A DNA stretch of 42,934 nt from Kutzneria sp. (GCA_019239965.1 JAFAZC010000172.1:1-42934), one strand, 5' to 3'. Shown: positions 1-9,565, counted from the first letter of the stretch. The notes: a model not told the origin generated them from the sequence alone. Program-made: numbers and translations.

Positions 1-1605
1 AGCCCCTTCGACCACCACATCTACGTGCTGGCCTCGGACGGCGACATCGAGGAGGGCATCACCTCGGAGGCGTCCTCGCTGGCCGGGCACCAACGGCTCG
101 GCAACCTGACACTGATCTACGACGACAACCGGATCTCGATCGAGGACGACACTCAGATCGCGCTGTCGGAGGACACCGCCAAGCGGTACGAGGCCTACGG
201 CTGGCATGTGCAGCGTGTCGAGGGCGGCGAGAACGTCAGCGGCATCATCGACGCGCTGCAGGCCGCGCGCGCCGTGACCGACCGCCCGTCGATCATCGTG
301 CTGCGCACCGTGATCGGCTATCCGGCTCCGACGAAGATGAACACCGGCAAGGCACACGGCGCCGCCCTCGGCGCCGACGAGGTCGCCGAGATCAAGCGGA
401 TCCTGGGCTTCGACCCCGACGAGTCCTTCTCGGTGCCCGCAGACGTGCTCGCCCACACCCGCAAGGTCGTCGAGCGGGGCAACGCGGCCCACGTCAGGTG
501 GCAGCGGACCTTCGACATGTGGGCGCAGGCCAATCCGGACCGCAAGGCCCTACTCGACCGGCTGACCGCCGGCGAGCTGCCGGCCGGCTGGTCGGAGAAG
601 CTGCCCACCTGGCAGCCGGACGCCAAGGGGATCGCGACCCGCAAGGCCTCCGGCGAGGTCCTGAGCGCGCTGGCCGATGTGCTGCCCGAACTGTGGGGTG
701 GTTCGGCCGACCTCGCCGAGAGCAACAACACGACCATGAAGGGTGCCGACTCCTTCGGCCCCACGGACATCTCGACCAAGGAATGGTCGGCCAATCCGTA
801 CGGCAGGACGCTGCACTTCGGCGTCCGTGAGCACGCCATGGGCGCGATCCTCAACGGGATCGCGCTGCACGGACCGACCCGCCCCTACGGCGGCACCTTC
901 CTGGTGTTCAGCGACTACATGCGGCCGGCGGTCCGGCTCGCCGCGCTGATGCGCTCGCCCACGATCTACGTCTGGACGCACGACTCGATCGGGCTCGGTG
1001 AGGACGGCCCGACCCACCAGCCAATCGAGCATCTCGCGGCGCTGCGGGCGATCCCCGGGCTGGCGGTGGTGCGGCCCGGCGACGCCAACGAGACGGCGGC
1101 GGCGTGGCGGACGATCCTTGAGCGCATGGACGGCCCCACCGGGCTGGCGTTGACTAGGCAGAACCTGCCGGTGCTCGAGGGCACCGACGCCGACGGTGTC
1201 GCCAGGGGCGGTTATGTGCTCGCCGAGGCCAGCGGTGACGCGCCCCACGTTGTGCTCATCGCCACCGGGTCGGAACTGCAGATCGCGGTCGAGGCACGGA
1301 AGGTTCTGGAGGCCTCCGGCGTTTCCACCCGTGTGGTGTCGATGCCGTGCGTCGAATGGTTCGAGGCCCAGTCCCCGGCCTACCGCGAACGAGTGGTGCC
1401 ACCGTCGGTGCGCGCCAGGGTGGTCGTCGAGGCCGGCATCGCCCAGCCGTGGTACCGGTTCGCCGGTGACAGCGGCGAAATCGTGTCCATCGAGCACTTC
1501 GGGGCATCCGCTGACTACCAGACGTTGTTCCGCGAGTTCGGCTTCACGACCGAGGCGGTCGTGGACGCGGCCCGCCGCAGCATCGCGAAGGTGGAGGGAA
1601 AGTAA
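1..1605 (+). CDS. tkt: Transketolase, 5'-truncated by window edge
   Basis: Thiamine-diphosphate enzyme that moves two-carbon ketol units between sugar phosphates in the non-oxidative pentose phosphate pathway; cytosolic. The reading frame is open from base 1, giving 534 codons, so roughly the first 150-170 residues of a usual ~700-residue protein lie outside the window. Visible landmarks are the cofactor-binding DGDIEEG at codons 13-19, the pyrimidine-domain FGVREHAMG stretch containing the catalytic Glu, and the THDSIGLGEDGPTHQP segment. The C-terminal transketolase domain is intact to the TAA stop. It is followed after 3 nt by tal and heads an operon of pentose-phosphate genes. Identity is very safe; only the upstream start is unseen. 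Confidence 0.97.
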   Translation, partial: SPFDHHIYVLASDGDIEEGITSEASSLAGHQRLGNLTLIYDDNRISIEDDTQIALSEDTAKRYEAYGWHVQRVEGGENVSGIIDALQAARAVTDRPSIIVLRTVIGYPAPTKMNTGKAHGAALGADEVAEIKRILGFDPDESFSVPADVLAHTRKVVERGNAAHVRWQRTFDMWAQANPDRKALLDRLTAGELPAGWSEKLPTWQPDAKGIATRKASGEVLSALADVLPELWGGSADLAESNNTTMKGADSFGPTDISTKEWSANPYGRTLHFGVREHAMGAILNGIALHGPTRPYGGTFLVFSDYMRPAVRLAALMRSPTIYVWTHDSIGLGEDGPTHQPIEHLAALRAIPGLAVVRPGDANETAAAWRTILERMDGPTGLALTRQNLPVLEGTDADGVARGGYVLAEASGDAPHVVLIATGSELQIAVEARKVLEASGVSTRVVSMPCVEWFEAQSPAYRERVVPPSVRARVVVEAGIAQPWYRFAGDSGEIVSIEHFGASADYQTLFREFGFTTEAVVDAARRSIAKVEGK

Positions 1606-1608
1606 GTC

Positions 1609-2724
1609 ATGAGTGCTAGCACCAAGTTGGCCGCGCTCAGCCAGGCCGGCGTGTCGATCTGGCTCGACGACCTGTCGCGTGAACGCCTGGACACCGGCAG
1701 CCTCGCCGACCTGATCAGGGACAAGCACGTCGTCGGCGTGACCACGAATCCGACGATCTTCGCCTCGGCGCTGGCCCATGGACAGGCCTACGACGAGCAG
1801 GTGCGGGAGCTGGCCGCACGCGGCGCCGACCTCGACGGCACCGTGCGGGAGATCACGACCACCGACGTGCGCAACGCCTGCGACCTGTTCCGGCAGACGT
1901 GGCAGGCCAGCGGCGGCAAGGACGGTCGGGTCTCCATCGAGGTCGACCCCAGGCTCGCGCATGACACGGAGCGCACCGTCGCCGAGGCGCTCGACCTGTG
2001 GAAGACCGTGGACCGGCCGAACCTGATGGTGAAGATCCCGGCGACCGTCGAGGGGCTGCCGGCGATCACCCGGGCGCTTGCCGAGGGCGTGAGCGTGAAC
2101 GTGACGCTGATCTTCTCGGTCCAGCGCTACCGCGAGGTCATGGACGCCTTCCTCGCCGGCATCGAGCAGGCCCGTGCCAACGGCCACGACATCAGCGGCA
2201 TCTTCTCGGTGGCCTCGTTCTTCGTGTCCCGGGTGGACACCGAGGTGGACAAGCGGCTCGCCAAGATCGGCACCTCGGAGGCGCTCGCGCTGCGCGGCAC
2301 CGCCGCCATCGCCAACGCGCGGCTGGCCTACGCCGCGTACGAGGAGGTCATCGCCGGTGCCCGCTGGCAGGCCCTCGCCGGTGCCGGCGCCAACCCGCAG
2401 CGACCGCTGTGGGCATCCACCGGCGTCAAGGACCCGTCCTACCGCGACACCCGCTACGTCGAGGAGCTCGTGGTGGACAACGTGGTGAACACCATGCCTG
2501 AGAAGACCCTCGACGCGGTGGCCGACCACGGTGAGATCGACGGTGACAAGGTCAGCGGAACGGGCGAGCAGGCACGGCGGACGTTCGACGCGTTGCGGCG
2601 GGTCGGCGTCGACATCGACGACGTGTACGCGGTGCTGGAGTCCGAGGGCGTCGACAAGTTCGACAAGTCATGGGCCGAGCTGCTCGCGACCGTGACCGAC
2701 CAACTAGCGAAGGCACAGGGCTGA
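1609..2724 (+). CDS. tal: Transaldolase
   Basis: Transfers a dihydroxyacetone unit from sedoheptulose 7-phosphate to glyceraldehyde 3-phosphate through a Schiff base. The 371-residue length matches the long actinobacterial transaldolases. VTTNPTIF near residues 44-51 and MVKIPAT place the Schiff-base lysine at K142. The ATG start is 3 nt after the tkt stop, with a GGAGGGAAAG ribosome-binding site inside the end of tkt. The gene is co-transcribed with tkt and pgi. No anomaly seen. Confidence 0.97.
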   Translation: MSASTKLAALSQAGVSIWLDDLSRERLDTGSLADLIRDKHVVGVTTNPTIFASALAHGQAYDEQVRELAARGADLDGTVREITTTDVRNACDLFRQTWQASGGKDGRVSIEVDPRLAHDTERTVAEALDLWKTVDRPNLMVKIPATVEGLPAITRALAEGVSVNVTLIFSVQRYREVMDAFLAGIEQARANGHDISGIFSVASFFVSRVDTEVDKRLAKIGTSEALALRGTAAIANARLAYAAYEEVIAGARWQALAGAGANPQRPLWASTGVKDPSYRDTRYVEELVVDNVVNTMPEKTLDAVADHGEIDGDKVSGTGEQARRTFDALRRVGVDIDDVYAVLESEGVDKFDKSWAELLATVTDQLAKAQG

Positions 2725-2726
2725 GT

Positions 2727-4334
2727 TTGGACATCTCCGTCGACATCGCCGATCCCGAACTCCGCGCGGCGGCCGCAGAAGTGGTGGACAGCCTGGTGGC
2801 CGAGAAGGTCGCGTCGAAGCTGACCGCACAGGACCCGACACTGTGGGGCAAGGAGGCTGAGGCCGAGGCTCGAATCCGGCTAGCCTGGACGACTGCGCCC
2901 GAAACCTCACGGCCACTGGTCGGCGAGATCGAGGCTCTCTCCTCGGAGCTGGCCGGGGAAGGTGTCGACCGCGTCGTGTTGGCCGGGATGGGCGGCTCCT
3001 CGCTCGCCCCGGAAGTGATCACCGCCACCGCCGGTGCTGCGCTCGTCGTGCTGGACACCACCGATCCCGGCCAGGTGGCCACGGCACTGGCCGGCGACCT
3101 GAACCGGACTGTGCTAGTGGTGTCGTCGAAGTCCGGCACCACGGTGGAGACAGACAGCCACCGCCGGATCTTCGAGGAGGCCTTCGCCGCGGCCGGCATC
3201 GACGCGCCGCGCCGGATCGTGGTCGTCACCGACCCCGGTTCGCCGCTGGAAGCCCTGGCTACCGAGGCGGGCTACCGGCGCTTCACCGCCGACCCCCATG
3301 TCGGTGGGCGCTACTCGGCGCTGACCGCGTTCGGCCTCGTTCCGGCCGGTCTCGCCGGGACCGACATCGGCGGGCTGCTCGACGGGGCCGCCTCGGCCGC
3401 ACCGCTGCTGTCGGCAGACTCCACGGACAATCCGGCTCTGTGGTTGGCCGGGGCGTGGGCCGAGGCACACGCCCGCGGTGCCGAGAAGGTCGTGCTCGGC
3501 GACACCGGTTCCGGTATCCCGGGTTTCGCCGCCTGGGCCGAACAGCTGATCGCCGAGTCGACCGGCAAGCAGGGCACGGGCCTCCTGCCGGTGGTCGTGG
3601 AGAGTGCCGACGCCCCCGGATTCGCCGATGCCGGCGGTGACGCCACCCCGGTGGCCATCGGGCCAGTGGCCGGCAACGCCTCGCTGAGCACGACCGGGTC
3701 GCTCGGCGGGCTGTTCCTGCTGTGGGAGTACGCCACCGCGATCGTCGGCCGGCTGCTCGGCATCAACCCGTTCGACCAGCCCGACGTCGAGACGGCCAAG
3801 AAGGCGGCACGGTCGCTGCTGGACGCCCCGAACACCAGCGGCGCGGCCGTCCCGGCACTGGTGTTCGGGCCGGTCGAGGTGCATGCCTCGGCCGGATGGC
3901 GGCCCCAGGGCGCCACGCTGGCCGAGGTGCTCGGCCACTTCCTGCGCCTGACGCCCGAGCATGGCTACCTGGCCGTGCAGGCCTACCTCGACCGGCTCGA
4001 CGACGCCTCAGCGGCCGTGCTGCGGCGGGAACTGGCCCGCGTGAGCGGCCTGCAGACCACCTTCGGCTGGGGTCCGCGATACCTGCACTCCACCGGCCAG
4101 TACCACAAAGGCGGCCACCAGAACGGCGTGTTCTTGCAGATTACCGGGGTGGTGCGGAAGGATCTGGCGGTGCCAGGTCGACCCTACACACTCGGGACCC
4201 TGCAGCTCGCGCAGGCGCTCGGCGACGGCCGGGTGCTCGCCGAACGCGGTCGCCCCGTGCTGCGGCTGCACCTGAGCGACCGGGCCGCCGGCCTGGTGGA
4301 ACTGTCCAAGGCCATGGGGGAGATACCCTGGTGA
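2727..4334 (+). CDS. pgi: Glucose-6-phosphate isomerase
   Basis: Interconverts glucose 6-phosphate and fructose 6-phosphate and so links glycolysis to the oxidative pentose branch encoded just downstream. I place the start at TTG 2727, 2 nt after the tal stop; this gives 535 residues beginning MDISVDIADPE, the usual family length. Extending further upstream would run into tal. Sugar-phosphate binding is shown by the SSKSGTT loop at about residues 133-139; the later GNASLSTTGSLGGLF segment and the GINPFDQPDVE stretch are typical of this enzyme in actinobacteria. Its TGA overlaps the zwf GTG by 4 nt, so translation is probably coupled. The rare TTG start is inferred from frame and spacing. Confidence 0.95.
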   Translation: MDISVDIADPELRAAAAEVVDSLVAEKVASKLTAQDPTLWGKEAEAEARIRLAWTTAPETSRPLVGEIEALSSELAGEGVDRVVLAGMGGSSLAPEVITATAGAALVVLDTTDPGQVATALAGDLNRTVLVVSSKSGTTVETDSHRRIFEEAFAAAGIDAPRRIVVVTDPGSPLEALATEAGYRRFTADPHVGGRYSALTAFGLVPAGLAGTDIGGLLDGAASAAPLLSADSTDNPALWLAGAWAEAHARGAEKVVLGDTGSGIPGFAAWAEQLIAESTGKQGTGLLPVVVESADAPGFADAGGDATPVAIGPVAGNASLSTTGSLGGLFLLWEYATAIVGRLLGINPFDQPDVETAKKAARSLLDAPNTSGAAVPALVFGPVEVHASAGWRPQGATLAEVLGHFLRLTPEHGYLAVQAYLDRLDDASAAVLRRELARVSGLQTTFGWGPRYLHSTGQYHKGGHQNGVFLQITGVVRKDLAVPGRPYTLGTLQLAQALGDGRVLAERGRPVLRLHLSDRAAGLVELSKAMGEIPW

Positions 4335-5869
4335 CTAGTGCGACCCGTACGTGGCGCAACCCGCTGCGCGATGAGCGGGACAAGCGGCTTCCACGCATTG
4401 CCGGCCCCTGTGGTCTGGTGATCTTCGGTGTAACCGGTGATCTGTCCCGCAAGAAACTCATGCCTGCCATCTACGACCTGGCCAACAGGGGGCTGCTGCC
4501 GCCCGGCTTCTCGCTGGTCGGGTTCGCCCGACGGGACTGGGCGAACGAGGACTTCGGCCGGGTCGTGTACGACGCGGTCAAGCAGCATGCCCGTACCCCG
4601 TTCCGGCAGGCGGTCTGGGACCGGCTCGCCGAGGGAATCCGGTTCGTACAGGGTTCCTTCGATGACGACAACGCCTTCGACGCCCTGGCCGCTACCGTCG
4701 CCGAACTCGACGAGCGACGCGGCACCGGCGGCAACCACGCCTTCTATCTGTCGATTCCGCCGAGCGCGTTTCCCGTGGTGTGCAAGCAGTTGGCCAGGGC
4801 CGGGCTGGCACAGCAGGACGCCGAGCAGTGGCGCAGGGTGGTCATCGAGAAGCCGTTCGGCCACGACCTGCGCAGCGCCAAGGAGCTCAACACCATCGTC
4901 AACGACGTCTTCCCCGAGGATTCGGTGTTCCGCATCGACCACTACCTCGGCAAGGAGACGGTGCAGAACATCCTCGCGCTACGCTTCGCCAACCAGCTGT
5001 TCGAGCCCATCTGGAACGCCAACTACGTCGACCACGTGCAGATCACCATGGCCGAGGACATCGGCCTCGGCGGCCGCGCCGGCTACTACGACGGCATCGG
5101 CGCGGCGCGTGACGTCATCCAGAACCACCTGCTGCAGTTGCTGGCACTGACCGCGATGGAGGAGCCGGTCTCGTTCCATCCCAAGGAACTGCGCACCGAG
5201 AAGGTCAAGGTCCTCTCGGCCACGCGGGCGGTCGGACCGTTCGACCAGACCACGTCCCGGGGCCAGTACACCGGCGGCTGGCAGGGCGGCCAGCGAGTGG
5301 CCGGATTACTGGAGGAGGAAGGCTTCGCCAAGGACTCGACCACCGAGACCTTCGCGGCCATCACCTTGGAGATCAACACACGGCGCTGGGCCGGGGTGCC
5401 GTTCTACCTGCGTCACGGCAAGCGGCTTGGCCGCAAGGTCACCGAGATCGCCGTGGTGTTCAAGCGTGCTCCGCACCTGCCGTTCGACTCGACGGCCACC
5501 GAGGAGCTCGGCCAGAACGCGCTGGTCATCCGGGTACAGCCCGACGAGGGCATCACCATGCGGTTCGGCTCCAAGGTGCCCGGCAACGCCATGGAGGTCC
5601 GCGATGTCACGATGGACTTCGGCTACGGCCACGCCTTCACCGAGTCCTCCCCGGAGGCCTACGAGCGGCTGATCCTGGACGTGCTGCTCGGCGAGCCCTC
5701 GCTGTTCCCGATGAACGAGGAGGTGGAGTTGTCCTGGCGGATCCTGGATCCGGTGCTCACGCACTGGGCCGGGCACGGCTCCCCCGAGCCGTATCCGCCT
5801 GGCACCTGGGGGCCGTCCTCGGCCGAGGAGATGCTCGCCCGGACGGGGCGACACTGGAGGCGTCCGTGA
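4331..5869 (+). CDS. zwf: Glucose-6-phosphate 1-dehydrogenase
   Basis: First committed and NADPH-producing step of the oxidative pentose phosphate pathway, making 6-phosphogluconolactone. The GTG at 4331 overlaps the pgi stop (GTGA), giving 512 residues. A much longer open frame exists upstream but it overlaps pgi and is not coding. The nucleotide-binding motif GVTGDLS starts at residue 33, and the substrate-binding RIDHYLGKE is at residues 201-209 with the conserved Asp, His, Tyr and Lys. It is followed by opcA, its usual partner in actinobacteria, again with a 4-nt overlap. Confidence 0.97.
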   Translation: MTSATRTWRNPLRDERDKRLPRIAGPCGLVIFGVTGDLSRKKLMPAIYDLANRGLLPPGFSLVGFARRDWANEDFGRVVYDAVKQHARTPFRQAVWDRLAEGIRFVQGSFDDDNAFDALAATVAELDERRGTGGNHAFYLSIPPSAFPVVCKQLARAGLAQQDAEQWRRVVIEKPFGHDLRSAKELNTIVNDVFPEDSVFRIDHYLGKETVQNILALRFANQLFEPIWNANYVDHVQITMAEDIGLGGRAGYYDGIGAARDVIQNHLLQLLALTAMEEPVSFHPKELRTEKVKVLSATRAVGPFDQTTSRGQYTGGWQGGQRVAGLLEEEGFAKDSTTETFAAITLEINTRRWAGVPFYLRHGKRLGRKVTEIAVVFKRAPHLPFDSTATEELGQNALVIRVQPDEGITMRFGSKVPGNAMEVRDVTMDFGYGHAFTESSPEAYERLILDVLLGEPSLFPMNEEVELSWRILDPVLTHWAGHGSPEPYPPGTWGPSSAEEMLARTGRHWRRP

Positions 5870-6888
5870 TCATTGATTTGCCGTCCACCACCACCTCCCA
5901 GGTCAATGCCAAGCTGGTTGAGGTCCGAGAACACGGTGGCGTCGTCGCCCTCGGACGGGTGTTGACGCTGGTGATCGTCACCGACGACGGGGAGGACACC
6001 GAGGAGGCCATCGCGGCGGCCAACGACGCCAGTCGTGAGCATCCGTGCCGGGTGATCGTGTTGGCCAAGGGGGTGCGCAAGGCGGCGGCACGGCTGGACG
6101 CCCAGATCAGGGTCGGCGGCGACGCCGGTGCCAGCGAGGTCGTCGTGCTGCGGCTGTACGGACCGCTGGCCGACCAGGCCGCCAGCTGCACCGTGCCACT
6201 GCTGCTACCAGACGCTCCCATCGTGGCCTGGTGGCCGACCGAGGCGCCCGAGGTGCCGGCCGAGGACCCGATCGGGGCACTGGCCACCCGGCGGATCACG
6301 GATGCGGCCGCCGCCAAGAACCCGATCAGGGCGCTGGAGCATCGGCGCAAGTCCTACGCCGACGGTGACACCGACCTGGCATGGACGAGGCTGACGAACT
6401 GGCGGGCCCAGCTGGCCAGCGCGTTGGATCTGCCGCCGTACGAAAAGATCACCGCCGCGTCGGTGGTCGGCGAGGCCGACTCGCCGTCGACGGAGCTACT
6501 CGCCGCATGGCTGGCCTGGTCGCTGAAGATCCCGGTGACAAGGGCCAAGGCCACCTCGGGCGAGGGCGTCGTCATGGTGCGCCTGGATCGACGCTCGGGG
6601 CCCGTCGAACTGACCCGTCCCGACGGCAAGGTCGGCACGCTGACCCAGGCCGGCCAGCCGGACCGGCGGATCGCGCTGCAGCGGCGGACCGTGCAGGACT
6701 GTCTGTCCGAGGAGCTGCGCCGGCTGGACGCCGACGAAATCTACGAGAACTCGCTCAAGTCGCTGTCCAAAGTGACCAGAGGGCGGGTACCGGCGAAGGC
6801 CAAGCCCACGGCGACACCGGCGAAGAAGTCCGCGCGGTCCACGCGCACCAAGCCGGACGAGAAGGCCACGGCGGAGGTCGGTTCGTGA
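5866..6888 (+). CDS. opcA: Glucose-6-phosphate dehydrogenase assembly protein OpcA
   Basis: OpcA-family protein that helps assemble and activate glucose-6-phosphate dehydrogenase; known in cyanobacteria and actinobacteria. 340 residues from a GTG that overlaps the zwf stop. The N-terminal half (IIDLPSTTTSQVNAKLVE onward) and the central WWPTEAPEVPAEDPIG segment match the family. The last ~40 residues are rich in Lys, Ala, Pro and Thr, a basic flexible tail. The position between zwf and pgl is the standard actinobacterial order and supports the call. Confidence 0.94.
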   Translation: MIIDLPSTTTSQVNAKLVEVREHGGVVALGRVLTLVIVTDDGEDTEEAIAAANDASREHPCRVIVLAKGVRKAAARLDAQIRVGGDAGASEVVVLRLYGPLADQAASCTVPLLLPDAPIVAWWPTEAPEVPAEDPIGALATRRITDAAAAKNPIRALEHRRKSYADGDTDLAWTRLTNWRAQLASALDLPPYEKITAASVVGEADSPSTELLAAWLAWSLKIPVTRAKATSGEGVVMVRLDRRSGPVELTRPDGKVGTLTQAGQPDRRIALQRRTVQDCLSEELRRLDADEIYENSLKSLSKVTRGRVPAKAKPTATPAKKSARSTRTKPDEKATAEVGS

Positions 6889-7703
6889 CGGACGGAGGAC
6901 AGTCCACGGCGGACGACGCACGGCTGGACCTGCCCCAGGTCATGGTGCACCGCGACGGTGACCTGCTGGCCGCCGCCGCGGCCGCGCGCCTGGTGACCAG
7001 GCTCGTCGACGCCCAGGTCGCACGAGGCTCGGACGCCTACACCGCACAGGGCTCGGCTTCGCTAGTGCTCACCGGCGGGCGGACCGGGATCGCCGTGCTC
7101 GAGCAGGTGTGTGCCAGTCCGGCGAGGGACGCCGTCGACTGGGCCAAGGTGGACCTGTATTGGGGCGACGAGCGGTTCCTGCCGTCGGGGCACCCGGACC
7201 GCAACGAAACCCAGGCCCGGCGGGCGCTGCTGGACCACGTGCCGGTCGATCCGCGGCGGGTGCACGTCATGGAGCCGTCGGACGGCCGGTTCGGTGACGA
7301 CCCTGAGGCGGCCGCCAAGGACTACGCCTGGATACTCGCCAACAGGCTGCCCGACTTCGACGTGTGCCTGCTCGGGGTCGGCGAGGAGGGGCACGTCGCG
7401 TCCCTGTTCCCGTTCTCGTCGGGAGTTCGTGAGCGGGAGCGGAAGGCCGTGGCGGTGCGCGACTGTCCCAAACCTCCACCTACCAGGATCAGCATGACGC
7501 TGCCGACGATCGCGGGGTCCACCGAGGTGTGGCTGATGACCACTGGTGCCAGCAAGGCCTCGGCGGTGTCCATGGCCCTCACCGGCGCCGAGCCCGTGCG
7601 GGTCCCGGCGGCCGGCGCACGGGGCTTCCAACGCACTCTGTGGCTGCTGGACGAGGCGGCGGCCGCCGAGCTACCCCCGATGTTCGCGCCACCGGAGTCC
7701 TGA
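6885..7703 (+). CDS. pgl: 6-phosphogluconolactonase
   Basis: Hydrolyses 6-phosphogluconolactone, the Zwf product. The GTG at 6885 overlaps the opcA stop by 4 nt and yields 272 residues of the DevB/SugarP isomerase-like fold. Seen: LTGGRTGIAVLE, DLYWGDERFLPSGHPDRNE and LLGVGEEGHVASLFP, the three conserved phosphate and active-site loops of the family. It is the last gene of the forward operon; 17 nt later the convergent type VII-like cassette ends. Longer upstream extensions of the frame overlap opcA and are not used. Confidence 0.96.
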   Translation: MTDGGQSTADDARLDLPQVMVHRDGDLLAAAAAARLVTRLVDAQVARGSDAYTAQGSASLVLTGGRTGIAVLEQVCASPARDAVDWAKVDLYWGDERFLPSGHPDRNETQARRALLDHVPVDPRRVHVMEPSDGRFGDDPEAAAKDYAWILANRLPDFDVCLLGVGEEGHVASLFPFSSGVRERERKAVAVRDCPKPPPTRISMTLPTIAGSTEVWLMTTGASKASAVSMALTGAEPVRVPAAGARGFQRTLWLLDEAAAAELPPMFAPPES

Positions 7704-7720
7704 CGGCCGCCGGCCGGACC

Positions 7721-8818
7721 TCACTCCAGGGTGCCGGAGTGGCTGGCGTACTGCTCTTTGCCCTCGACCTTTTCCTCGGCCTGCTCGTGGCCTTCCTCGG
7801 TGTGCTCGACAGCCTCGTGGCTCTGCCGTCCCGCCTCGACCCCGCCCAGCGGAGGCACCTGGTGCCCCCCGACCTCGTGGGTGGTGAACTGTTCCTTGAG
7901 AGCGTCCTTGGCGATGTCCTTGGCGGACTTGCCAGAAAGCTCGCTGTCGATCAGATGGTTCGCGGCGAAATCCTGCACCTTCGCCGCGGAGCCGGCCTGA
8001 TCGCCCTTGAGCTTGCCGGCGAAGTGCCCGGCGTCCTTGGCGAAGCCTTTGAGCTTGAGGGCCATCTTCTCCAGCGCCTGCCCCAGCTTGCCGAACTTGC
8101 CCGCCAGCTGGGCCAGCTTCTCCAGCACCTTGGCGATCCGGGAGGCGCACTTGCCGGCGAGGATGCTGCCCTCGGCGACCGCGTCGACGATGAAGGCGGC
8201 CACCGAGGCGCCGAAGGTGCACCACGAGCTGGCCAGTGCGATCAGCGCCCGCTCGATCATCTTGCCGACGAAGGTGGAGATCAGGTCGCGGATGATGCCC
8301 CGCTCGGTGCCGACGAGGACACCGCCGATCGTGACGCCGGTGGCTGCGCCATCCGCCGCGTCGGAGAACGACTTGAGCGCCTCGGCGAGATCCTTGCCCT
8401 TCTCCCGGTAGGCCGTGCCGGCCTCGCTCTTCCACGCCGCGATGTCGGTGCTGATGGCCTTTTCATAGTCCTCGCCGACCTTCTTCATCTCGGCGCCGAC
8501 GTTGGTCCACGTGTTGGCCTGTGCGGCGATCGCGGTGGGATCACCGGCGAGCAGGTCCAATGGCTTGCGCAGGAAGTCCAGGTGCTCGATGAGCCAACCG
8601 ACACCGGCCGACAGCAGGGCCCCAAGCGGGTCCTCGGCGAAGGCCAGCGCGTCCATCGCGGTGGCGGCGCCATCCATGGCCACACCGAGGCCATCGAAGT
8701 TGGACGCGTCTTTGACCGTGTTGGCGAAGTCGGAGAAGATGCCCGAGCCGTCGAACCCCGAGGTGGGGCTCGCTTCCGGTGCTTTGCCGTGCAGGTCGGG
8801 AAGCGCCTCGGTGGACAT
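7721..8818 (-). CDS. Long helical WXG100-like protein, possible type VII secretion substrate
   Basis: 365 residues with no enzyme motif that I recognise. Residues ~95-160 form a helical hairpin-like region with W-containing motifs (TWTNVGAEM; AAWKSEAGTAYREKG) resembling the W-x-G-x-A-A-x-A-Y pattern of WXG100/ESX proteins, but with Ser where Gly is usual. Next come two glycine/alanine-rich hydrophobic stretches (about residues 155-215, including ALIALASSWCTFGASVAAF), then Lys/Leu-rich amphipathic helices, and an acidic Glu/His-rich tail. The gene starts ATGA-overlapped with the EspC-like gene upstream, and both follow a YbaB-like gene. The arrangement resembles actinobacterial type VII-associated cassettes, but no EccC, EccD or mycosin gene and no recognisable C-terminal toxin domain are present. 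Function unknown. Confidence 0.75.
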   Translation of the reverse strand: MSTEALPDLHGKAPEASPTSGFDGSGIFSDFANTVKDASNFDGLGVAMDGAATAMDALAFAEDPLGALLSAGVGWLIEHLDFLRKPLDLLAGDPTAIAAQANTWTNVGAEMKKVGEDYEKAISTDIAAWKSEAGTAYREKGKDLAEALKSFSDAADGAATGVTIGGVLVGTERGIIRDLISTFVGKMIERALIALASSWCTFGASVAAFIVDAVAEGSILAGKCASRIAKVLEKLAQLAGKFGKLGQALEKMALKLKGFAKDAGHFAGKLKGDQAGSAAKVQDFAANHLIDSELSGKSAKDIAKDALKEQFTTHEVGGHQVPPLGGVEAGRQSHEAVEHTEEGHEQAEEKVEGKEQYASHSGTLE

Positions 8819-9129
8819 CAGGCACCTTCCTTCACGTTGTCGAACAGGTTGGCGTTGTCGCTGTCGGTGGTGTGGTAGATGTCGGCGGTCTGGTCGAGCT
8901 TGCCGCTGACGCCACGGACGGCCTCGGCCGCGCTGTTGAGGTCACCCGCACGGGCCTGCGAGAACGGTCTGATCACCGCCGCGAAGGCCTGCCCGATGAT
9001 GCCGAAGGTGTTGATGCCGAAGTCGATGCCGCGCGCGGTGTTGGCACAGTTGTCGACCCGGGCGGCGAGTCCCTCGACGCTCTTAGCGTGGGTATGCAGT
9101 TGCTCGACTTCGACGTCGATGTCGGACAT
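8818..9129 (-). CDS. EspC-like (DUF2580/ESX-associated) small protein
   Basis: 103-residue all-helical protein, MSDIDVEVEQLHTHAKSV..., with the pattern of the EspC/excreted virulence factor family: a short N-terminal helix, a central Gly-rich turn (GINTFGIIGQAF), and a C-terminal helix with an amphipathic heptad ending near Tyr-His-Thr. Such proteins partner longer WXG-type proteins in type VII secretion-like operons. The start is ATG 9129, preceded by a GAGGTGA-like ribosome-binding site, 4 nt after the YbaB-like stop. Its own stop overlaps the start of the 365-residue protein. The family call rests on length, helical pattern and context, not on a search. Confidence 0.7.
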   Translation of the reverse strand: MSDIDVEVEQLHTHAKSVEGLAARVDNCANTARGIDFGINTFGIIGQAFAAVIRPFSQARAGDLNSAAEAVRGVSGKLDQTADIYHTTDSDNANLFDNVKEGA

Positions 9130-9133
9130 GTCA

Positions 9134-9565
9134 TCACCTCATGATCGGACCGGAGTCGGGGTCGTCGTCGTCCCAGGACGGACGCTGCGTCGGTTGCCGC
9201 TGTTGCTGTTGCGGACCACCGGCTTCCTCGGCCGGCGGCACCTGGCTCTCCAGGAAATGCATGGCCTCACTGTCCCCGATCAGCGGCTTGACCGAGAGGG
9301 CCATCTGTTCGGCCACCCTGCGGTGAGCCTCCCGCGAGGTGCGCAGAATCAACTGGGAAAGCCGAGCCGGCGGCATGCCCTCCGCCCGGGCCGAGATCTC
9401 CAGGGCCTGCAGGGCGCCCGTAGGCCCGACCGTCACGCTGACCACCCCGTCGGGACTCGTCGCGGATCCGACCGCCGCGTTGACCTGCTCCCTGATCTGT
9501 TCGGCCTTGGCAAGCCGGTCCTGCGTCTCCTGCTGGTACTCCCGCAGCCATGCGCTGGCGTCCAC
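9134..9565 (-). CDS. YbaB/EbfC-family nucleoid-associated-like protein
   Basis: 143 residues from GTG 9565, chosen because AGGAGGA lies 5-6 nt upstream; longer frames have no such site. The N-terminal helix (WLREYQQETQDRLAKAEQI) and the central strand region (VVSVTVGPTGALQALEIS) followed by a basic helix fit the YbaB/EbfC fold, a dimeric DNA-associated protein. The last ~30 residues form a low-complexity tail with QQQQ and DDDD runs. In actinomycetes such YbaB-like genes often precede EspC/WXG-type genes, as here. A role in regulating or chaperoning the cassette is inference. Confidence 0.78.
   Translation of the reverse strand: MDASAWLREYQQETQDRLAKAEQIREQVNAAVGSATSPDGVVSVTVGPTGALQALEISARAEGMPPARLSQLILRTSREAHRRVAEQMALSVKPLIGDSEAMHFLESQVPPAEEAGGPQQQQRQPTQRPSWDDDDPDSGPIMR

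Noticed and set aside
550..2529. 659-residue open frame antisense to tkt and tal
   Set aside because: Low-complexity Arg/Gly/His/Leu composition with no domain; an antisense shadow of high-GC coding DNA opposite two certain genes.
7529..8878. 449-residue forward frame over the type VII-like cassette
   Set aside because: Its sequence mirrors codons of the minus-strand gene; the minus-strand genes have ribosome-binding sites, coupling and family features.
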